Shown here: one piece after another, positions 17,436-26,989 of the stretch
How the letters are laid out: each line of letters opens with the position of its first letter
Numbering within the stretch: the first letter of the stretch is position 1
From: Mycolicibacterium crocinum
Lineage (GTDB): Bacteria > Actinomycetota > Actinomycetes > Mycobacteriales > Mycobacteriaceae
Reading direction: 5' to 3'
Assembly (NCBI RefSeq): GCF_022370635.2
Contig: NZ_CP092362.2
Coordinates: 2,294,001 to 2,358,000 of the forward strand
Length of the DNA stretch: 64,000 nucleotides
Translations under genes and position numbers: made by a program
Notes under the pieces: model-generated
Told to the model about the DNA's origin: nothing
Databases searched by the model: none
What the model saw: the letters and a program-made list of their open reading frames with translations, nothing else

Positions 17436-20407
17436 GCCGGCGCCAGCACCTGGGTGTCGTCGTCGGCGTCCGGCTCCCTGGCCTCGGGTCTGGACACTGC
17501 GGGCATCCGCTCGCTGGAGGCCGGGCGTTGGCGCACCCGCAGCGGCCACCAGAACCAGGGCCCGAGGATCGCGGCGATCGACGGTGTCACCAACGACCGG
17601 ACGATCAGGGTGTCAAGCAACAACCCGATGCCGATGGTCATGCCGCCCTGGCCCACGTTCAGAAGGTCGCCGGAGATCATCGAGCCCATCGTGAAGGCGA
17701 AGACCAGCCCCGCGGCGGTCACCACGGTGCCGGTGCTTCCCATGGACCGGATGATGCCGGTGTTGATGCCGGCACCGATCTCCTCCATGAACCGCGACAC
17801 CAACAGCAGGTTGTAGTCGCTGCCGACGGCCATCAGGATGATCACCGCGAATGCCAGCACGATCCAGTTCAATTCGATACCCACGATCCGTTCGAAGATG
17901 AACACGGACAGACCGAACGCTGCACCCAACGAGATCACGACCGTGCCGACGATCACCATCGACGCCACCAACGCGCGGGTGATGATCAGCATCACGATGA
18001 AGATCAGGGTCAGAGCGGCGAACGCGGCGATCATGGTGTCGTACTTCGCCCCTGCCTGCACGTCGCGATACGTGGCCGCGGTCCCGGTGAGGTAGACGTC
18101 CGCGTTGGCCAGCGCGGTGCCCTTGATCGCCTCGTGCGCCGCCGTCAGCTGGTCGTCCACCACGGAAATGCCCGCCTCCGACGCGGGATTCACATCGTGG
18201 GTCACGATGAGCCGCGCCGCCTTGCCGTCGGGGGAGAGGAACAGCTTGAGCCCCTTCTGAAAGTCGGGGTTGGCGAACACTTCCGGTGGCAGGTAGAAGT
18301 AGTCGTCGCTCTTGGAGGCATCGAATGCCTCACCCATCGCCGTCGCGGTGTCGGTCATCTGCTGCATTTGTTGGATGAGCCCGTCGAAACTGCTGTGGAT
18401 GGTCTGCAGCGTGTGCTGCATCGTCGTGGCGGTCGCGATGATCGGGCCGAACTGCTGCACCATCTGGGGCACCAGCGCATCGATGTCGCCCATGCCGTTG
18501 ACCATCTGGTCCATACCGTCGACCATCGCGGTCATGTCGGTCTGCAGCGCGGCCATGTTGTCACTGAACGTGTTGACGCCGTCCATGGCATCGAACGCCG
18601 AACGCACCGCGAAGCAGGCCGGGATGTTGAAACAGTTTGGCTCCCAGTAGAAGTAGTTACGGAACGGCCGCACCTCGTCATCGAAATTGGCGATGTTATC
18701 CCGCATCTGGTCCAGGGTGGCCTTCATGGTGTTCATGTCGGCGACGCTGCGATGCGCGGAGTCGACCATGCCGTCGGCCGAGTCGACGGTGGTGTGCATG
18801 GCGGTGGAGAACTTCACCATCAACGCCTGCATCTGCGTCATCGAGGCGATCATCGCGCCCATGTCGTCACCCATCTTGCTTATGTCACCGACCCGCTCCT
18901 TCAAGAACTGAAGGTTCTGGGTGATCGGCACCGAGGACATGCTGATCTGGTACGGAATGGAACTGTGCGCGATGGGGGAGCCCAGAGGCCGCGTGATGCT
19001 CTGCACCATTGCGATGCCTTTGATCCTGAACAGCGCCTTGGCAATCCGGTCGAGCACGATCATGTCGGTTGGGTTGCGCATGTCATGGTCCGACTCGATG
19101 GTCATGATGTCGGGATTGAGCCGGGCTGTGCTGAAGTGCTTTTCGGCTGCGGTGTAGCCGACGTTGGCCGGCACGTCGTCGGGAATGTAGTGCCGGTCGT
19201 CATAGCTCGTCTTGTAGCCGATCATGGCGAGTAGGCCGAGGAGCACGACACTGGTTGCCGCGGCCGAAATCGGTTTGGGCCAGCGGACCGTTGCGGTGCC
19301 GACCTTGCGCCACCCCCTGGTCTTCATCATCCGCTTGGGGTCCAGTAGCCCAAAGCGGCTGGCCACGACCAGAATGGCCGGGGCCACGGTGAGCGCCGCG
19401 GCCACGACGATGATCAGGGCCATGGCCGACGGGTAGGCCAGCGAGTTGAAGTAGGACAGCCGGGTCAGCCGCAATGTCAGCATGGCGCCCGCGATGGTCA
19501 GGCCCGAGCCGAGGATGACATGCCCGACTCCGTGAAAAGCGGTGTAGTAAGCCGATTCCGGGTCCTCGCCGTTCTGCCGCGCTTCGTGGTAGCGGCCGAT
19601 CAGAAAGATCGCGTAGTCGGTACCCGCGGCGATCGACAACGCTGTCATCAGCGGAACCGAGAACGTCGAGAAATCCATGATGCCCAGGTGGCCGATCACC
19701 GCCACCGCCCCACGGGCAGCACCCATCTCGATCCCGACGATCGCGAGGATGAGCAGCACCGTGCTGAAGGACCGGTACACCAGAGCCAGCATGATGGTGA
19801 TGACGATCATCGTGACCACAGTCATCTTGATCATGCCGCGGTCACTCGCCTCGAGTGAGTCTGTGGTCAGCGGCGCCGGCCCGGTGACATAGGCGTGCAG
19901 GCCCGCCGGCGGCGGGGTTTCGTCGATGATCGTGCGGACGGCGTCCACCGAATGGTTGCCCTCCGTGCTGCCCTGGTCGCCGGCGAGGTTCAGTTGGACA
20001 TAGGCGGCCTTGCCGTCACTGCTTTGCACGCCTGCGGCGGTGATCATGTCGCCCCAGAAGTCGTGAACGTGCTCAACGTGCTTGGTGTCGGCGGTGAACT
20101 TGCCCACCAGCGTCTCGTAGTACCGGTGCGCGGCCTCACCCAGCGGTTGATCGCCGACCAGCACCACCATCGCGATGCTGTCGGAGGTCGACTCACCGAA
20201 CTTCTGTCCCATCCGCTTGGCGGCGATCACCGAGGGAGCATCCTGCGGTGACATCGACACGGCATTGGCCATGCCGACCTTCTCGACCTGAGGGACAAGC
20301 AGATTCACCGCGGCGGTGAAGGCCACCCAGACCAGGATGAGCGGCACCGCGAGCGCTCGGATGGTGCGGGGAACCCGGGTGCGAGTGTCCTTCTCGTGCG
20401 TGCTCAT
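17432..20407 (-). CDS. MmpL-family RND transporter
   Basis: The 991-residue protein has the mycobacterial RND layout: helix 1 (about 18-36), a periplasmic porter domain (about 40-190), helices 2-6 (about 195-370), a large second loop (about 405-755) and helices 8-12 (about 760-935). The proton-relay GTDYAIFLIGRYHEAR in the first half and GSDYNLLLVSRFMEE in the second carry the expected Asp-Tyr pairs. The second loop has Met/Gln-rich coiled-coil repeats (TQMQALMV, QQMQQMTDTATAM) like MmpL4/MmpL5, which export siderophores with MmpS partners. Its start overlaps the mmpS stop by ATGA, and it is convergent with viuB. Siderophore export is possible but unproven. Confidence 0.92.
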   Translation of the reverse strand: MSTHEKDTRTRVPRTIRALAVPLILVWVAFTAAVNLLVPQVEKVGMANAVSMSPQDAPSVIAAKRMGQKFGESTSDSIAMVVLVGDQPLGEAAHRYYETLVGKFTADTKHVEHVHDFWGDMITAAGVQSSDGKAAYVQLNLAGDQGSTEGNHSVDAVRTIIDETPPPAGLHAYVTGPAPLTTDSLEASDRGMIKMTVVTMIVITIMLALVYRSFSTVLLILAIVGIEMGAARGAVAVIGHLGIMDFSTFSVPLMTALSIAAGTDYAIFLIGRYHEARQNGEDPESAYYTAFHGVGHVILGSGLTIAGAMLTLRLTRLSYFNSLAYPSAMALIIVVAAALTVAPAILVVASRFGLLDPKRMMKTRGWRKVGTATVRWPKPISAAATSVVLLGLLAMIGYKTSYDDRHYIPDDVPANVGYTAAEKHFSTARLNPDIMTIESDHDMRNPTDMIVLDRIAKALFRIKGIAMVQSITRPLGSPIAHSSIPYQISMSSVPITQNLQFLKERVGDISKMGDDMGAMIASMTQMQALMVKFSTAMHTTVDSADGMVDSAHRSVADMNTMKATLDQMRDNIANFDDEVRPFRNYFYWEPNCFNIPACFAVRSAFDAMDGVNTFSDNMAALQTDMTAMVDGMDQMVNGMGDIDALVPQMVQQFGPIIATATTMQHTLQTIHSSFDGLIQQMQQMTDTATAMGEAFDASKSDDYFYLPPEVFANPDFQKGLKLFLSPDGKAARLIVTHDVNPASEAGISVVDDQLTAAHEAIKGTALANADVYLTGTAATYRDVQAGAKYDTMIAAFAALTLIFIVMLIITRALVASMVIVGTVVISLGAAFGLSVFIFERIVGIELNWIVLAFAVIILMAVGSDYNLLLVSRFMEEIGAGINTGIIRSMGSTGTVVTAAGLVFAFTMGSMISGDLLNVGQGGMTIGIGLLLDTLIVRSLVTPSIAAILGPWFWWPLRVRQRPASSERMPAVSRPEAREPDADDDTQVLAPA

Positions 20408-20835
20408 GCGGCTTTGTCCAGACAGAAGGCCTGGGCGTTGCGGCCACTGGCGAAGTTTTCGGCGACGACCTTGTCGTCGACCAGGATGCGGCAGCCCAGT
20501 GCGTCGGTATCACCCTGAGCGACCACATTGGCCAGGACACCGGGGTCGGTCGTGCTCACCGTTACCGACCACGGCAGCTCAGAGAAGGCCGCCTCCCGGG
20601 TCTTGCCGTTGACGTCGAGGTAGCTCACCCGACCGGAAGCCCCTGACGGGCCGACGATCTCATAGGTCACCCGCTTGGTGTTGATCGGCTTGATCGCGTC
20701 GGCCGGCATCTCGGCGGTGGTGTAAGGCTTGTCGGAGTCGAAGAACGTTCGGAGCCGGCTGACGACGCCGACCGCTGCTACCAGGGCGATGACGACGATC
20801 GCCACCACCCAGAACCGTTTCAGCAAGCCAAACAT
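20404..20835 (-). CDS. MmpS-family accessory protein
   Basis: The 143-residue protein has one N-terminal membrane helix (about 8-25) and an MmpS beta-sandwich domain with KRVTYEIVGPSGASGRVSYLDVNG and LPWSVTVSTTDPGVLANVVAQG, ending GRNAQAFCLDKAA. Two Cys (GCRI and AFCLD) probably form the conserved disulfide. MmpS proteins work with the cognate MmpL across the cell envelope. RBS GGGAGG lies eight bases upstream of the ATG. The 97-base gap to the divergent CsoR-type gene contains a perfect operator-like palindrome that could control both sides. Confidence 0.92.
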   Translation of the reverse strand: MFGLLKRFWVVAIVVIALVAAVGVVSRLRTFFDSDKPYTTAEMPADAIKPINTKRVTYEIVGPSGASGRVSYLDVNGKTREAAFSELPWSVTVSTTDPGVLANVVAQGDTDALGCRILVDDKVVAENFASGRNAQAFCLDKAA

Positions 20836-20902
20836 TGGCGGCGCCTCCCTCTGGTATGCCCCGACTCAGGCCGCGCATCGCGGGCTTCGTCCTCAGCTAC
20901 TA

Positions 20903-21247
<345 letters not shown>

Positions 21248-21272
21248 GCCGACTCGTAAGAAAGGAACCACC

Positions 21273-21440
21273 ATGTGCCGAGCTGTGACGTGCCGAGAGT
21301 GTGGCAAGACGACCTGGGCAGGCTGCGGTATGCACGTCGACGCCGTACGCCGAGGTGTGCCTGCCGGGCAGTGGTGCCCGGGTCACGAATCGAGCCAGGC
21401 GCCGCCGTCGCGCTGGAATCCGTTCAAGCGCAGGAACTGA
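21273..21440 (+). CDS. 55-residue Cys-rich zinc-ribbon-like protein
   Basis: This short gene encodes a peptide starting MCRAVTCRECGKTTWAGCG and continuing with MHVDAV and QWCPGHES. Six cysteines and two histidines are packed in the first 40 residues (C2, C7, CxxC at 7-10, C18, WCPGH), suggesting a bound zinc or thiol chemistry. The C-terminus is short and basic (WNPFKRRN). A good AAGGA (21262-21266) lies six bases before the ATG. Similar small proteins occur in other actinobacteria, in my recollection, but I know no function. It most likely shares a transcript with the upstream CstR-like repressor. Confidence 0.78.
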   Translation: MCRAVTCRECGKTTWAGCGMHVDAVRRGVPAGQWCPGHESSQAPPSRWNPFKRRN

Positions 21441-21528
21441 GCCTCACACCCGCCGCCACTGGTAACAGGCAGGACACGGTGCCGCGTCGATCGGCCGCGG
21501 TAGCGCCAGTGGGTGCGAACGTAGGGGA

Positions 21529-22446
21529 GTGGACCCGAGCGACTACGCGGCGATCCTCGACGATTACGCCGAGCACCTCGCATTGGAGCGCGCCCGCTCC
21601 GAGCACACCCAACGGGCCTATCTCACCGATCTGAGATCGCTGTTCGCCTTTCTCGATGAACGCGCGCCCGGCGCCGGGTTGGCAGGTTTGACCCTGCCGA
21701 TCCTGCGCTCCTGGCTGGCCGCCCAGTCCGCCAGCGGAGCGGCCCGCACGACCCTGGCCCGCCGCACCTCGGCGGTCAAGACCTTCACCGCCTGGGCGAC
21801 CCGACGCGGACTGCTGGACGAGGACCCGGCCGTGCGGCTGCAGCTGCCCAAGGCCCGCCGCACCCTGCCCGCGGTGTTGCGCCAGGATCAGGCCATGGCG
21901 GCGATGGCCGCGGCCGACCTCGGTGCCGAGCAGGGCGACCCGCTCGCGCTGCGCGACCGATTGATCGTCGAGATGCTCTACGCCACCGGCATCCGCGTCA
22001 GCGAACTCTGCGGCCTCGACATCGATGACGTCGACACCGGCAGGCGGGTCCTGCGCGTCCTGGGCAAGGGCAACAAACAGCGCACCGTGCCGTTCGGAGC
22101 GCCGGCGCTGGCCGCGCTGACCGCCTGGTTGAGCGACGGCCGACCCGAACTCGCGACCGCTGAATCAGGCCCAGCGCTGCTGCTCGGCACCCGCGGCAAG
22201 CGACTGGACCCCCGGCAGGCCAGAACCGTTGTGCACCAAACCATGTCGGCGGTCGACGGCGCGCCCGACATCGGTCCGCACGGTCTGCGCCACAGCGCCG
22301 CCACCCACCTGCTCGAAGGTGGCGCCGACCTGCGCATCGTCCAAGAGATCCTGGGTCATTCTTCGTTGGCCACCACGCAGCTCTACACCCACGTCACCGT
22401 CGCGCGCCTGCGCGCGGTGCACGATCAGGCGCACCCGCGCGCCTGA
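21529..22446 (+). CDS. xerC: Tyrosine recombinase XerC
   Basis: The 305-residue recombinase resolves chromosome dimers at dif with XerD. The N-terminal core-binding domain (about 1-100) has [23 protein letters not shown]. The catalytic domain has Arg in [13 protein letters not shown], the Lys-containing [28 protein letters not shown] (His-x-x-Arg), LGHSS and the nucleophile in TQLYTHV. It corresponds to Rv2894c. GTG 21529 gives the expected N-terminus ([20 protein letters not shown]) and follows GGGGA closely. It converges on selO with four bases between their stops. Confidence 0.95.
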   Translation: MDPSDYAAILDDYAEHLALERARSEHTQRAYLTDLRSLFAFLDERAPGAGLAGLTLPILRSWLAAQSASGAARTTLARRTSAVKTFTAWATRRGLLDEDPAVRLQLPKARRTLPAVLRQDQAMAAMAAADLGAEQGDPLALRDRLIVEMLYATGIRVSELCGLDIDDVDTGRRVLRVLGKGNKQRTVPFGAPALAALTAWLSDGRPELATAESGPALLLGTRGKRLDPRQARTVVHQTMSAVDGAPDIGPHGLRHSAATHLLEGGADLRIVQEILGHSSLATTQLYTHVTVARLRAVHDQAHPRA

Positions 22447-22450
22447 ATAA

Positions 22451-23881
22451 CTAAGTACCACAGAAGGTTTGGAAGCAGCTACCGAAGTCTTCGGGGGCGG
22501 GTTCGGCGTAACGCTCGAATCCCGGGCGTTCGTCGTAGGGAGAACTCACCACACGCAGTAGCCGGTCGAACAGTTCCATGTCACCTGCGGACGCGGCCGT
22601 CAGCGCTTCCTCGACCAGATGATTACGCGGGATATAGACGGGATTCACCCGCTGCATCGCCTCGGCGTCGGGATTCAGTTCTCGCCACCGGCCGGCCCAC
22701 GCCTCCAATGCCGGGTCCACCACACCGCCGGCAAGTCGGCGGAAAAATGACGTGTAGTCGACGCGCTCACTCTCGAGCAGCGCCACGAGGTCCTCGCAAA
22801 GTGTCTGCGCCGCAGCGTCTTCGACGTCGTCGCTCAGCCCGAGTTTGCGGCGCATGCCCGCCACGTACGCCGCGGAATACAGCTGCGGAAACTGTTGCAG
22901 CGACGCCGTTGCCCGCTCGACTGCGCGATCCTGGTCGTCGTCGATCAGCCCGAGCAGCGCCTCGGCGAAGCGGGCCAAATTCCACGCGGCGATCGTCGGC
23001 TGATTGCCGTACGCGTAGCGGCCCCAGGAATCGATCGAGCTGAACACCGTCTTCGGGTCGAAGGTATCCATGAATGCGCACGGCCCGTAGTCGATCGTCT
23101 CGCCCGAGATCGTCATGTTGTCGGTGTTCATCACGCCGTGGATGAACCCGACCAGCATCCACTGCGCGATCAGGTCCGCCTGCGCGGCGATCACCGACTC
23201 CAGCAGGGCGAGGTACGGATTGTCGGCCTCCGCGGCGGCGGGGTAGTGCCTGCTGATCGCGTGGTCGGCGAGTCGGCGCAGCACCTCCGATTCGCCTGCG
23301 GCAGAGACATATTGGAAGCTGCCAACACGCAGATGACTCGACGCGACCCGGGCGAGGACCGCGCCGTCCAACACCGTTTCGCGCTGCACCGTGCGCCCGG
23401 TGGCGACGACCGACAGTGAGCGGGTGGTCGGAATTCGCAAGGCGTGCATCGCCTCACTGATGACGTACTCGCGCAGCATCGGCCCGACCGCCGCCAGGCC
23501 GTCGCCGCCGCGGGCGAACGGTGTGCGGCCCGATCCCTTGAGATGCAGATCGCGCAACCGGCCCTCGGTGTCGACCAGCTCACCCAGCAGCAGGGCGCGC
23601 CCGTCGCCGAGGCGTGGCACATAGCCACCGAACTGGTGACCGGCATACCCCTGCGCGACGGGTTCGGCGTCCGCGGGCAGCTGGGTCCCGACGAGAAGCC
23701 CGATCCCATCGGGGCCGCGCAGCCATTCGGGGTTCAGGCCGAGCACGGCGGCCAGCGTCTCGTTGAGGACCAGCAGCCGCGGATCGGGGGCGGCTTCGGC
23801 CTGCCAGCGCAGCGCGATTTCGGGCACCTCAGTGGCGAATCGGTGGCCGAGGACGACGGTCGTATCGGGCGCAATACTCAT
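22451..23881 (-). CDS. selO: Protein adenylyltransferase SelO (YdiU/UPF0061)
   Basis: The 476-residue pseudokinase-fold enzyme transfers AMP from ATP to protein hydroxyls. Family motifs include [24 protein letters not shown] near residues 80-103, [29 protein letters not shown], and [28 protein letters not shown], which holds the catalytic Asp/Asn residues. The C-terminus ends CFQTFCGT, in the position of the redox motif that contains selenocysteine in some homologues; here it is Cys. In other bacteria SelO modifies proteins during oxidative stress. It has its own promoter region and is convergent with xerC. Confidence 0.93.
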   Translation of the reverse strand: MSIAPDTTVVLGHRFATEVPEIALRWQAEAAPDPRLLVLNETLAAVLGLNPEWLRGPDGIGLLVGTQLPADAEPVAQGYAGHQFGGYVPRLGDGRALLLGELVDTEGRLRDLHLKGSGRTPFARGGDGLAAVGPMLREYVISEAMHALRIPTTRSLSVVATGRTVQRETVLDGAVLARVASSHLRVGSFQYVSAAGESEVLRRLADHAISRHYPAAAEADNPYLALLESVIAAQADLIAQWMLVGFIHGVMNTDNMTISGETIDYGPCAFMDTFDPKTVFSSIDSWGRYAYGNQPTIAAWNLARFAEALLGLIDDDQDRAVERATASLQQFPQLYSAAYVAGMRRKLGLSDDVEDAAAQTLCEDLVALLESERVDYTSFFRRLAGGVVDPALEAWAGRWRELNPDAEAMQRVNPVYIPRNHLVEEALTAASAGDMELFDRLLRVVSSPYDERPGFERYAEPAPEDFGSCFQTFCGT

Positions 23882-23950
23882 TGCTCACCAGCCTACGGAC
23901 GCCTGAGAACTTGGGTTCGGTAGCTGCTGCGGCGGCGTCTGCTTGGGCGC

Positions 23951-24430
23951 ATGCACAAGATCGCGATGCTCACTGTGGCCGCAGCGGTGACGGCCGGCGT
24001 CCTGGCTCCTACCGCCCAGGCAGCGCACTCCAAGATCCAGTTCCTGGCCCCGTCGGGAAACATCGGTTGCCAACTCGGCACCGCGCCCGACGGATCAGCC
24101 TTCGCGTGGTGCAAGGCTGACGAGCACAGCTGGATCGCCCCGCAATCCCACACCTGCCCGCGCGGGAACGTCCCCGGCGCCATCGGCGAACCAGGAGGGG
24201 AGAACCTCCAGCTCGCCGAGGGGCAGGCGCCGTGCTTCGGATTCGTGATGAGCCAGCTGTTCTTCAGTGGGCAGTACGCGCCGCCGACGCTGCACTACGG
24301 CGACCGGCGATCAGTTGGCAGCATCACCTGCACGGTCGATCCCGCCGGAGTGACCTGTGCCGACAGCAAGACGGGCAACGCCTTCCAGATGTCGCGCGAC
24401 GCCTACACGCTCACCCCGCCAGCGGCTTGA
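23951..24430 (+). CDS. Secreted protein, DUF6636-like
   Basis: The 159-residue precursor has a clear signal peptide (residues 1-25, cleaved after AQA). Mature features are FLAPSGNIGCQLG near the N-terminus and GSITCTVDPAGVTCADSKTGNAFQMSRDAYTL near the end. Six cysteines suggest three disulfides. This pattern matches a common actinobacterial secreted family of unknown function. The last 20 bases overlap the convergent M23-like gene. The ATG at 23951 directly begins a typical MHKIAMLTVAAAV signal. Confidence 0.75.
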   Translation: MHKIAMLTVAAAVTAGVLAPTAQAAHSKIQFLAPSGNIGCQLGTAPDGSAFAWCKADEHSWIAPQSHTCPRGNVPGAIGEPGGENLQLAEGQAPCFGFVMSQLFFSGQYAPPTLHYGDRRSVGSITCTVDPAGVTCADSKTGNAFQMSRDAYTLTPPAA

Positions 24431-24902
24431 GCCGAACCGGCGTACCGGCCAGCAGCCCCAGTGGGTCGACGTAGTCGGCCCGCGACGCCGGGCCCCACAT
24501 CGCTCCCCAATGCAGGCAGGCGGCGGCCGGGCAGCCCGCGTGCCCGGGCAGCAACCGACCGAGCACCGTCGACGCGTCGACCAGCTGACCGACCCGGACC
24601 ACCGCCTCGACCGGTTCGTAGCTGGTGCGCAGCCCGCCGGGATGCGCCAGCGACACCACCGGCCGCCCGGCCAGCGTCCCGGCGAACACCACCGTTGCTG
24701 GGCCGGCGGCATAAACGTGCTGGTCAGGCGTCCCCGCCAGGTCCACGCCGCGATGACCGCGCTGCCAATCCGGTGACGGCGCATCGAAGACCCTGGTCAC
24801 CGCGGGCGGGGGCCGCAGCGGCCACACCAGCCGTCCGACGTCGGCCCGCCCGGGCGGCGCGCACAGCAGCACGGCGCTCGCCAACACCGCAACGACGCGC
24901 AT
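24411..24902 (-). CDS. Secreted M23-family murein endopeptidase-like protein
   Basis: The 163-residue exported protein has a signal peptide (residues 1-20, ending GRA) and a compact LytM/M23 domain. The zinc-binding motif His-x-x-x-Asp is HRGVDLAG and the second metal/catalytic His is in CLHWGAMWG. M23 enzymes cut peptide cross-links of peptidoglycan. Position before rpsB fits Rv2891. The domain is near minimal length and a Cys pair (GCPAAACLH) could form a disulfide close to the active site. No SH3 or LysM cell-wall-binding module is present. Confidence 0.85.
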   Translation of the reverse strand: MRVVAVLASAVLLCAPPGRADVGRLVWPLRPPPAVTRVFDAPSPDWQRGHRGVDLAGTPDQHVYAAGPATVVFAGTLAGRPVVSLAHPGGLRTSYEPVEAVVRVGQLVDASTVLGRLLPGHAGCPAAACLHWGAMWGPASRADYVDPLGLLAGTPVRLKPLAG

Positions 24903-25000
24903 CGCTCCAGTTCAGCGGGATATACCGTCGAACGAAAGTCACCGGAGCCCGGGCTGTGGACCGGCGTGCCGCTGTGGACAAAGCACCCCTTCGAGCGGTG

Positions 25001-25189
25001 TAAACTTTGATCCGCAACTCGCGCGAGCGGGTTGACTTCGCGCGCCTGCTCCGCAAGTTCGCCACGTCGACACTTGCACCACGCATGCCGGTTGGTCTCG
25101 TCGGAAACGACGGGTCGGCACGCCTCAGGCGCCAGGGCTTGGCTTCACCCGAAGCCGGGCGACAACCGACACAAAAGGATATGGCCATC
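25001..25189 (+). promoter_or_regulatory. Probable rpsB promoter and long leader
   Basis: The 287-base gap before rpsB has no gene. TAAACT at 25001-25006 is a good minus-10, with TGGACA at 24975-24980 as a possible minus-35 at a long 20-base spacing. A start near 25013 would give a leader of about 177 nt. It holds the hairpin GGCTTC (25141-25146)/GAAGCC (25151-25156) about 16 bases before the AAAAGGA ribosome-binding site at 25173-25179. S2-mediated feedback on this leader is plausible but not shown. Confidence 0.45.
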
Positions 25190-26023
25190 ATGGCTGTTGT
25201 AACCATGAAGCAGCTGCTTGACAGCGGCACCCACTTCGGGCATCAGACCCGACGCTGGAACCCCAAGATGAAGCGGTTCATCTTCACCGACCGCAATGGC
25301 ATCTACATCATCGATCTGCAGCAGACGCTGACCTACATCGATCAGGCCTACGAGTTCGTCAAGGAGACCGTCGCCCACGGCGGCAGCATCCTGTTCGTCG
25401 GCACCAAGAAGCAGGCTCAGGAGTCCATCGCTGACGAGGCCACCCGCGTCGGGATGCCTTATGTCAACCAGCGCTGGCTGGGCGGCATGCTCACCAACTT
25501 CTCCACCGTGCACAAGCGTCTGCAGCGTCTCAAGGAGCTCGAGGCGATGGAGCAGACCGGTGGCTTCGAGGGTCGCACCAAGAAGGAAATCCTGATGCTG
25601 ACCCGCGAGAAGAACAAGCTCGAGCGCAGCCTCGGCGGTATTCGGGACATGCAGAAGGTGCCCTCGGCGATCTGGGTCGTCGACACCAACAAGGAGCACC
25701 TGGCGGTCAGCGAGGCCATCAAGCTGGGTATCCCGGTCATCGCGATCCTGGACACCAACTGCGACCCGGATCAGGTCAACTACCCGATCCCGGGCAACGA
25801 CGATGCGATCCGCTCGGCGGCGCTGCTGACCAAGGTGATCGCCTCGGCGGTTGCCGAAGGCCTGCAGGCCCGCTCGGGTGCGGGCGACAAGTCCGGCTCC
25901 GAGGCCGGCGCCGGTGCCGAGCCGCTGGCCGAATGGGAGCAGGAGCTGCTCGCCAGCGCCACCGCGTCGGCCCCCAGCGACGCCGGGCCGGTCGCCACCG
26001 AAACCACCACTGAAACTTCTTAG
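25190..26023 (+). CDS. rpsB: 30S ribosomal protein S2
   Basis: The 277-residue protein has the S2 signatures [22 protein letters not shown] and [28 protein letters not shown]. The C-terminal Ala/Ser/Thr-rich tail (about 225-277) is typical of mycobacterial S2. ATG 25190 is preferred over ATG 25181, because AAAAGGA at 25173-25179 lies one base from 25181 but ten from 25190, and the family starts [10 protein letters not shown]. tsf follows after 18 bases in the conserved rpsB-tsf operon. Confidence 0.97.
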   Translation: MAVVTMKQLLDSGTHFGHQTRRWNPKMKRFIFTDRNGIYIIDLQQTLTYIDQAYEFVKETVAHGGSILFVGTKKQAQESIADEATRVGMPYVNQRWLGGMLTNFSTVHKRLQRLKELEAMEQTGGFEGRTKKEILMLTREKNKLERSLGGIRDMQKVPSAIWVVDTNKEHLAVSEAIKLGIPVIAILDTNCDPDQVNYPIPGNDDAIRSAALLTKVIASAVAEGLQARSGAGDKSGSEAGAGAEPLAEWEQELLASATASAPSDAGPVATETTTETS

Positions 26024-26041
26024 TTCTTAGGGAAGGGCCAC

Positions 26042-26857
26042 ATGGCTAACTACACCGCTGCCGACGTCAAGCGGCTTCGGGAGCTCACCGGCGCGGGCAT
26101 GCTCGACTGCAAGAACGCCCTCGCCGAGAGCGACGGCGACTTCGACAAGGCTGTCGAGGCGCTGCGTATCAAGGGCGCCAAGGACGTCGGCAAGCGCGCC
26201 GAGCGCGCCACCGCCGAAGGCCTGGTTGCCGCCAAGGGCGGCGCGCTGATCGAGCTCAACTCCGAGACCGACTTCGTCGCCAAGAACGCCGAGTTCCAGC
26301 AGCTGGCCAACGACGTGGTGGATGCCGCCGCGGCCGCCAAGGCCGGCGATGTCGACGCACTCAAGGCCGCCAAGATCGGTGACAAGACGGTCGAGCAGGC
26401 CGTCGCGGAGCTCTCGGCCAAGATCGGCGAGAAGCTCGAGCTGCGCCGCGCGGCGTACTTCGACGGCAACGTTGAGGCCTACCTGCACAAGCGGGCTGCC
26501 GATCTGCCGCCCGCCGTGGGTGTCCTGGTCGAGTACACGGGCGATAACACAGAGGCCGCGCACGCCGTGGCGCTGCAGATCGCCGCGCTGAAGGCCAAGT
26601 ACCTCACCCGTGAGGACGTGCCGGAGGACATCGTCGCCAACGAGCGTCGTATCGCCGAGGAGACCGCCAAGGCCGAGGGCAAGCCCGAGCAGGCGCTGCC
26701 CAAGATCGTGGAGGGTCGCGTCACCGGCTTCTACAAGGACGTCGTGCTGCTCGATCAGCCGTCGGTGTCCGACAACAAGAAGACCGTCAAGGCGCTGCTC
26801 GACGAGGCCGGCGTGACGGTCACCCGGTTCGTCCGCTTCGAGGTCGGCCAGGCCTGA
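26042..26857 (+). CDS. tsf: Translation elongation factor Ts
   Basis: The 271-residue nucleotide-exchange factor for EF-Tu begins [29 protein letters not shown], the conserved UBA-like domain. It continues with [16 protein letters not shown] and the coiled and core domains ([20 protein letters not shown]). RBS GGAAGGGCC precedes the ATG. A strong intrinsic terminator lies 35 bases downstream, so the rpsB-tsf transcript ends there. Confidence 0.97.
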   Translation: MANYTAADVKRLRELTGAGMLDCKNALAESDGDFDKAVEALRIKGAKDVGKRAERATAEGLVAAKGGALIELNSETDFVAKNAEFQQLANDVVDAAAAAKAGDVDALKAAKIGDKTVEQAVAELSAKIGEKLELRRAAYFDGNVEAYLHKRAADLPPAVGVLVEYTGDNTEAAHAVALQIAALKAKYLTREDVPEDIVANERRIAEETAKAEGKPEQALPKIVEGRVTGFYKDVVLLDQPSVSDNKKTVKALLDEAGVTVTRFVRFEVGQA

Positions 26858-26892
26858 CAGAACTTGGGCGGCGCACCAAACCGTCCAATCAC

Positions 26893-26936
26893 AAAACCCC
26901 GCGTCACATCCGGCGATCCCGGAGACGCGGGGTTTT
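26893..26936 (+). terminator. Intrinsic terminator after tsf
   Basis: AAAACCCCGCGTC (26893-26905) and GACGCGGGGTTTT (26924-26936) form a perfect 13-bp stem with an 18-base loop and a four-T tail. It closes the rpsB-tsf operon. Being fully symmetric, with A-run and T-run at the ends, it could act in both directions. Confidence 0.92.
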
Positions 26937-26989
26937 GCCATTCTCGGGGAACCGCCGTTATTCAACACGTGCCTGCTAGCGTCGATGGA

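Noticed and set aside
17234..19234. Plus-strand 666-residue ORF across mmpL
   Set aside because: It is the antisense shadow of mmpL, rich in His/Arg/Gly with no domain. The mmpL frame has clear RND motifs.
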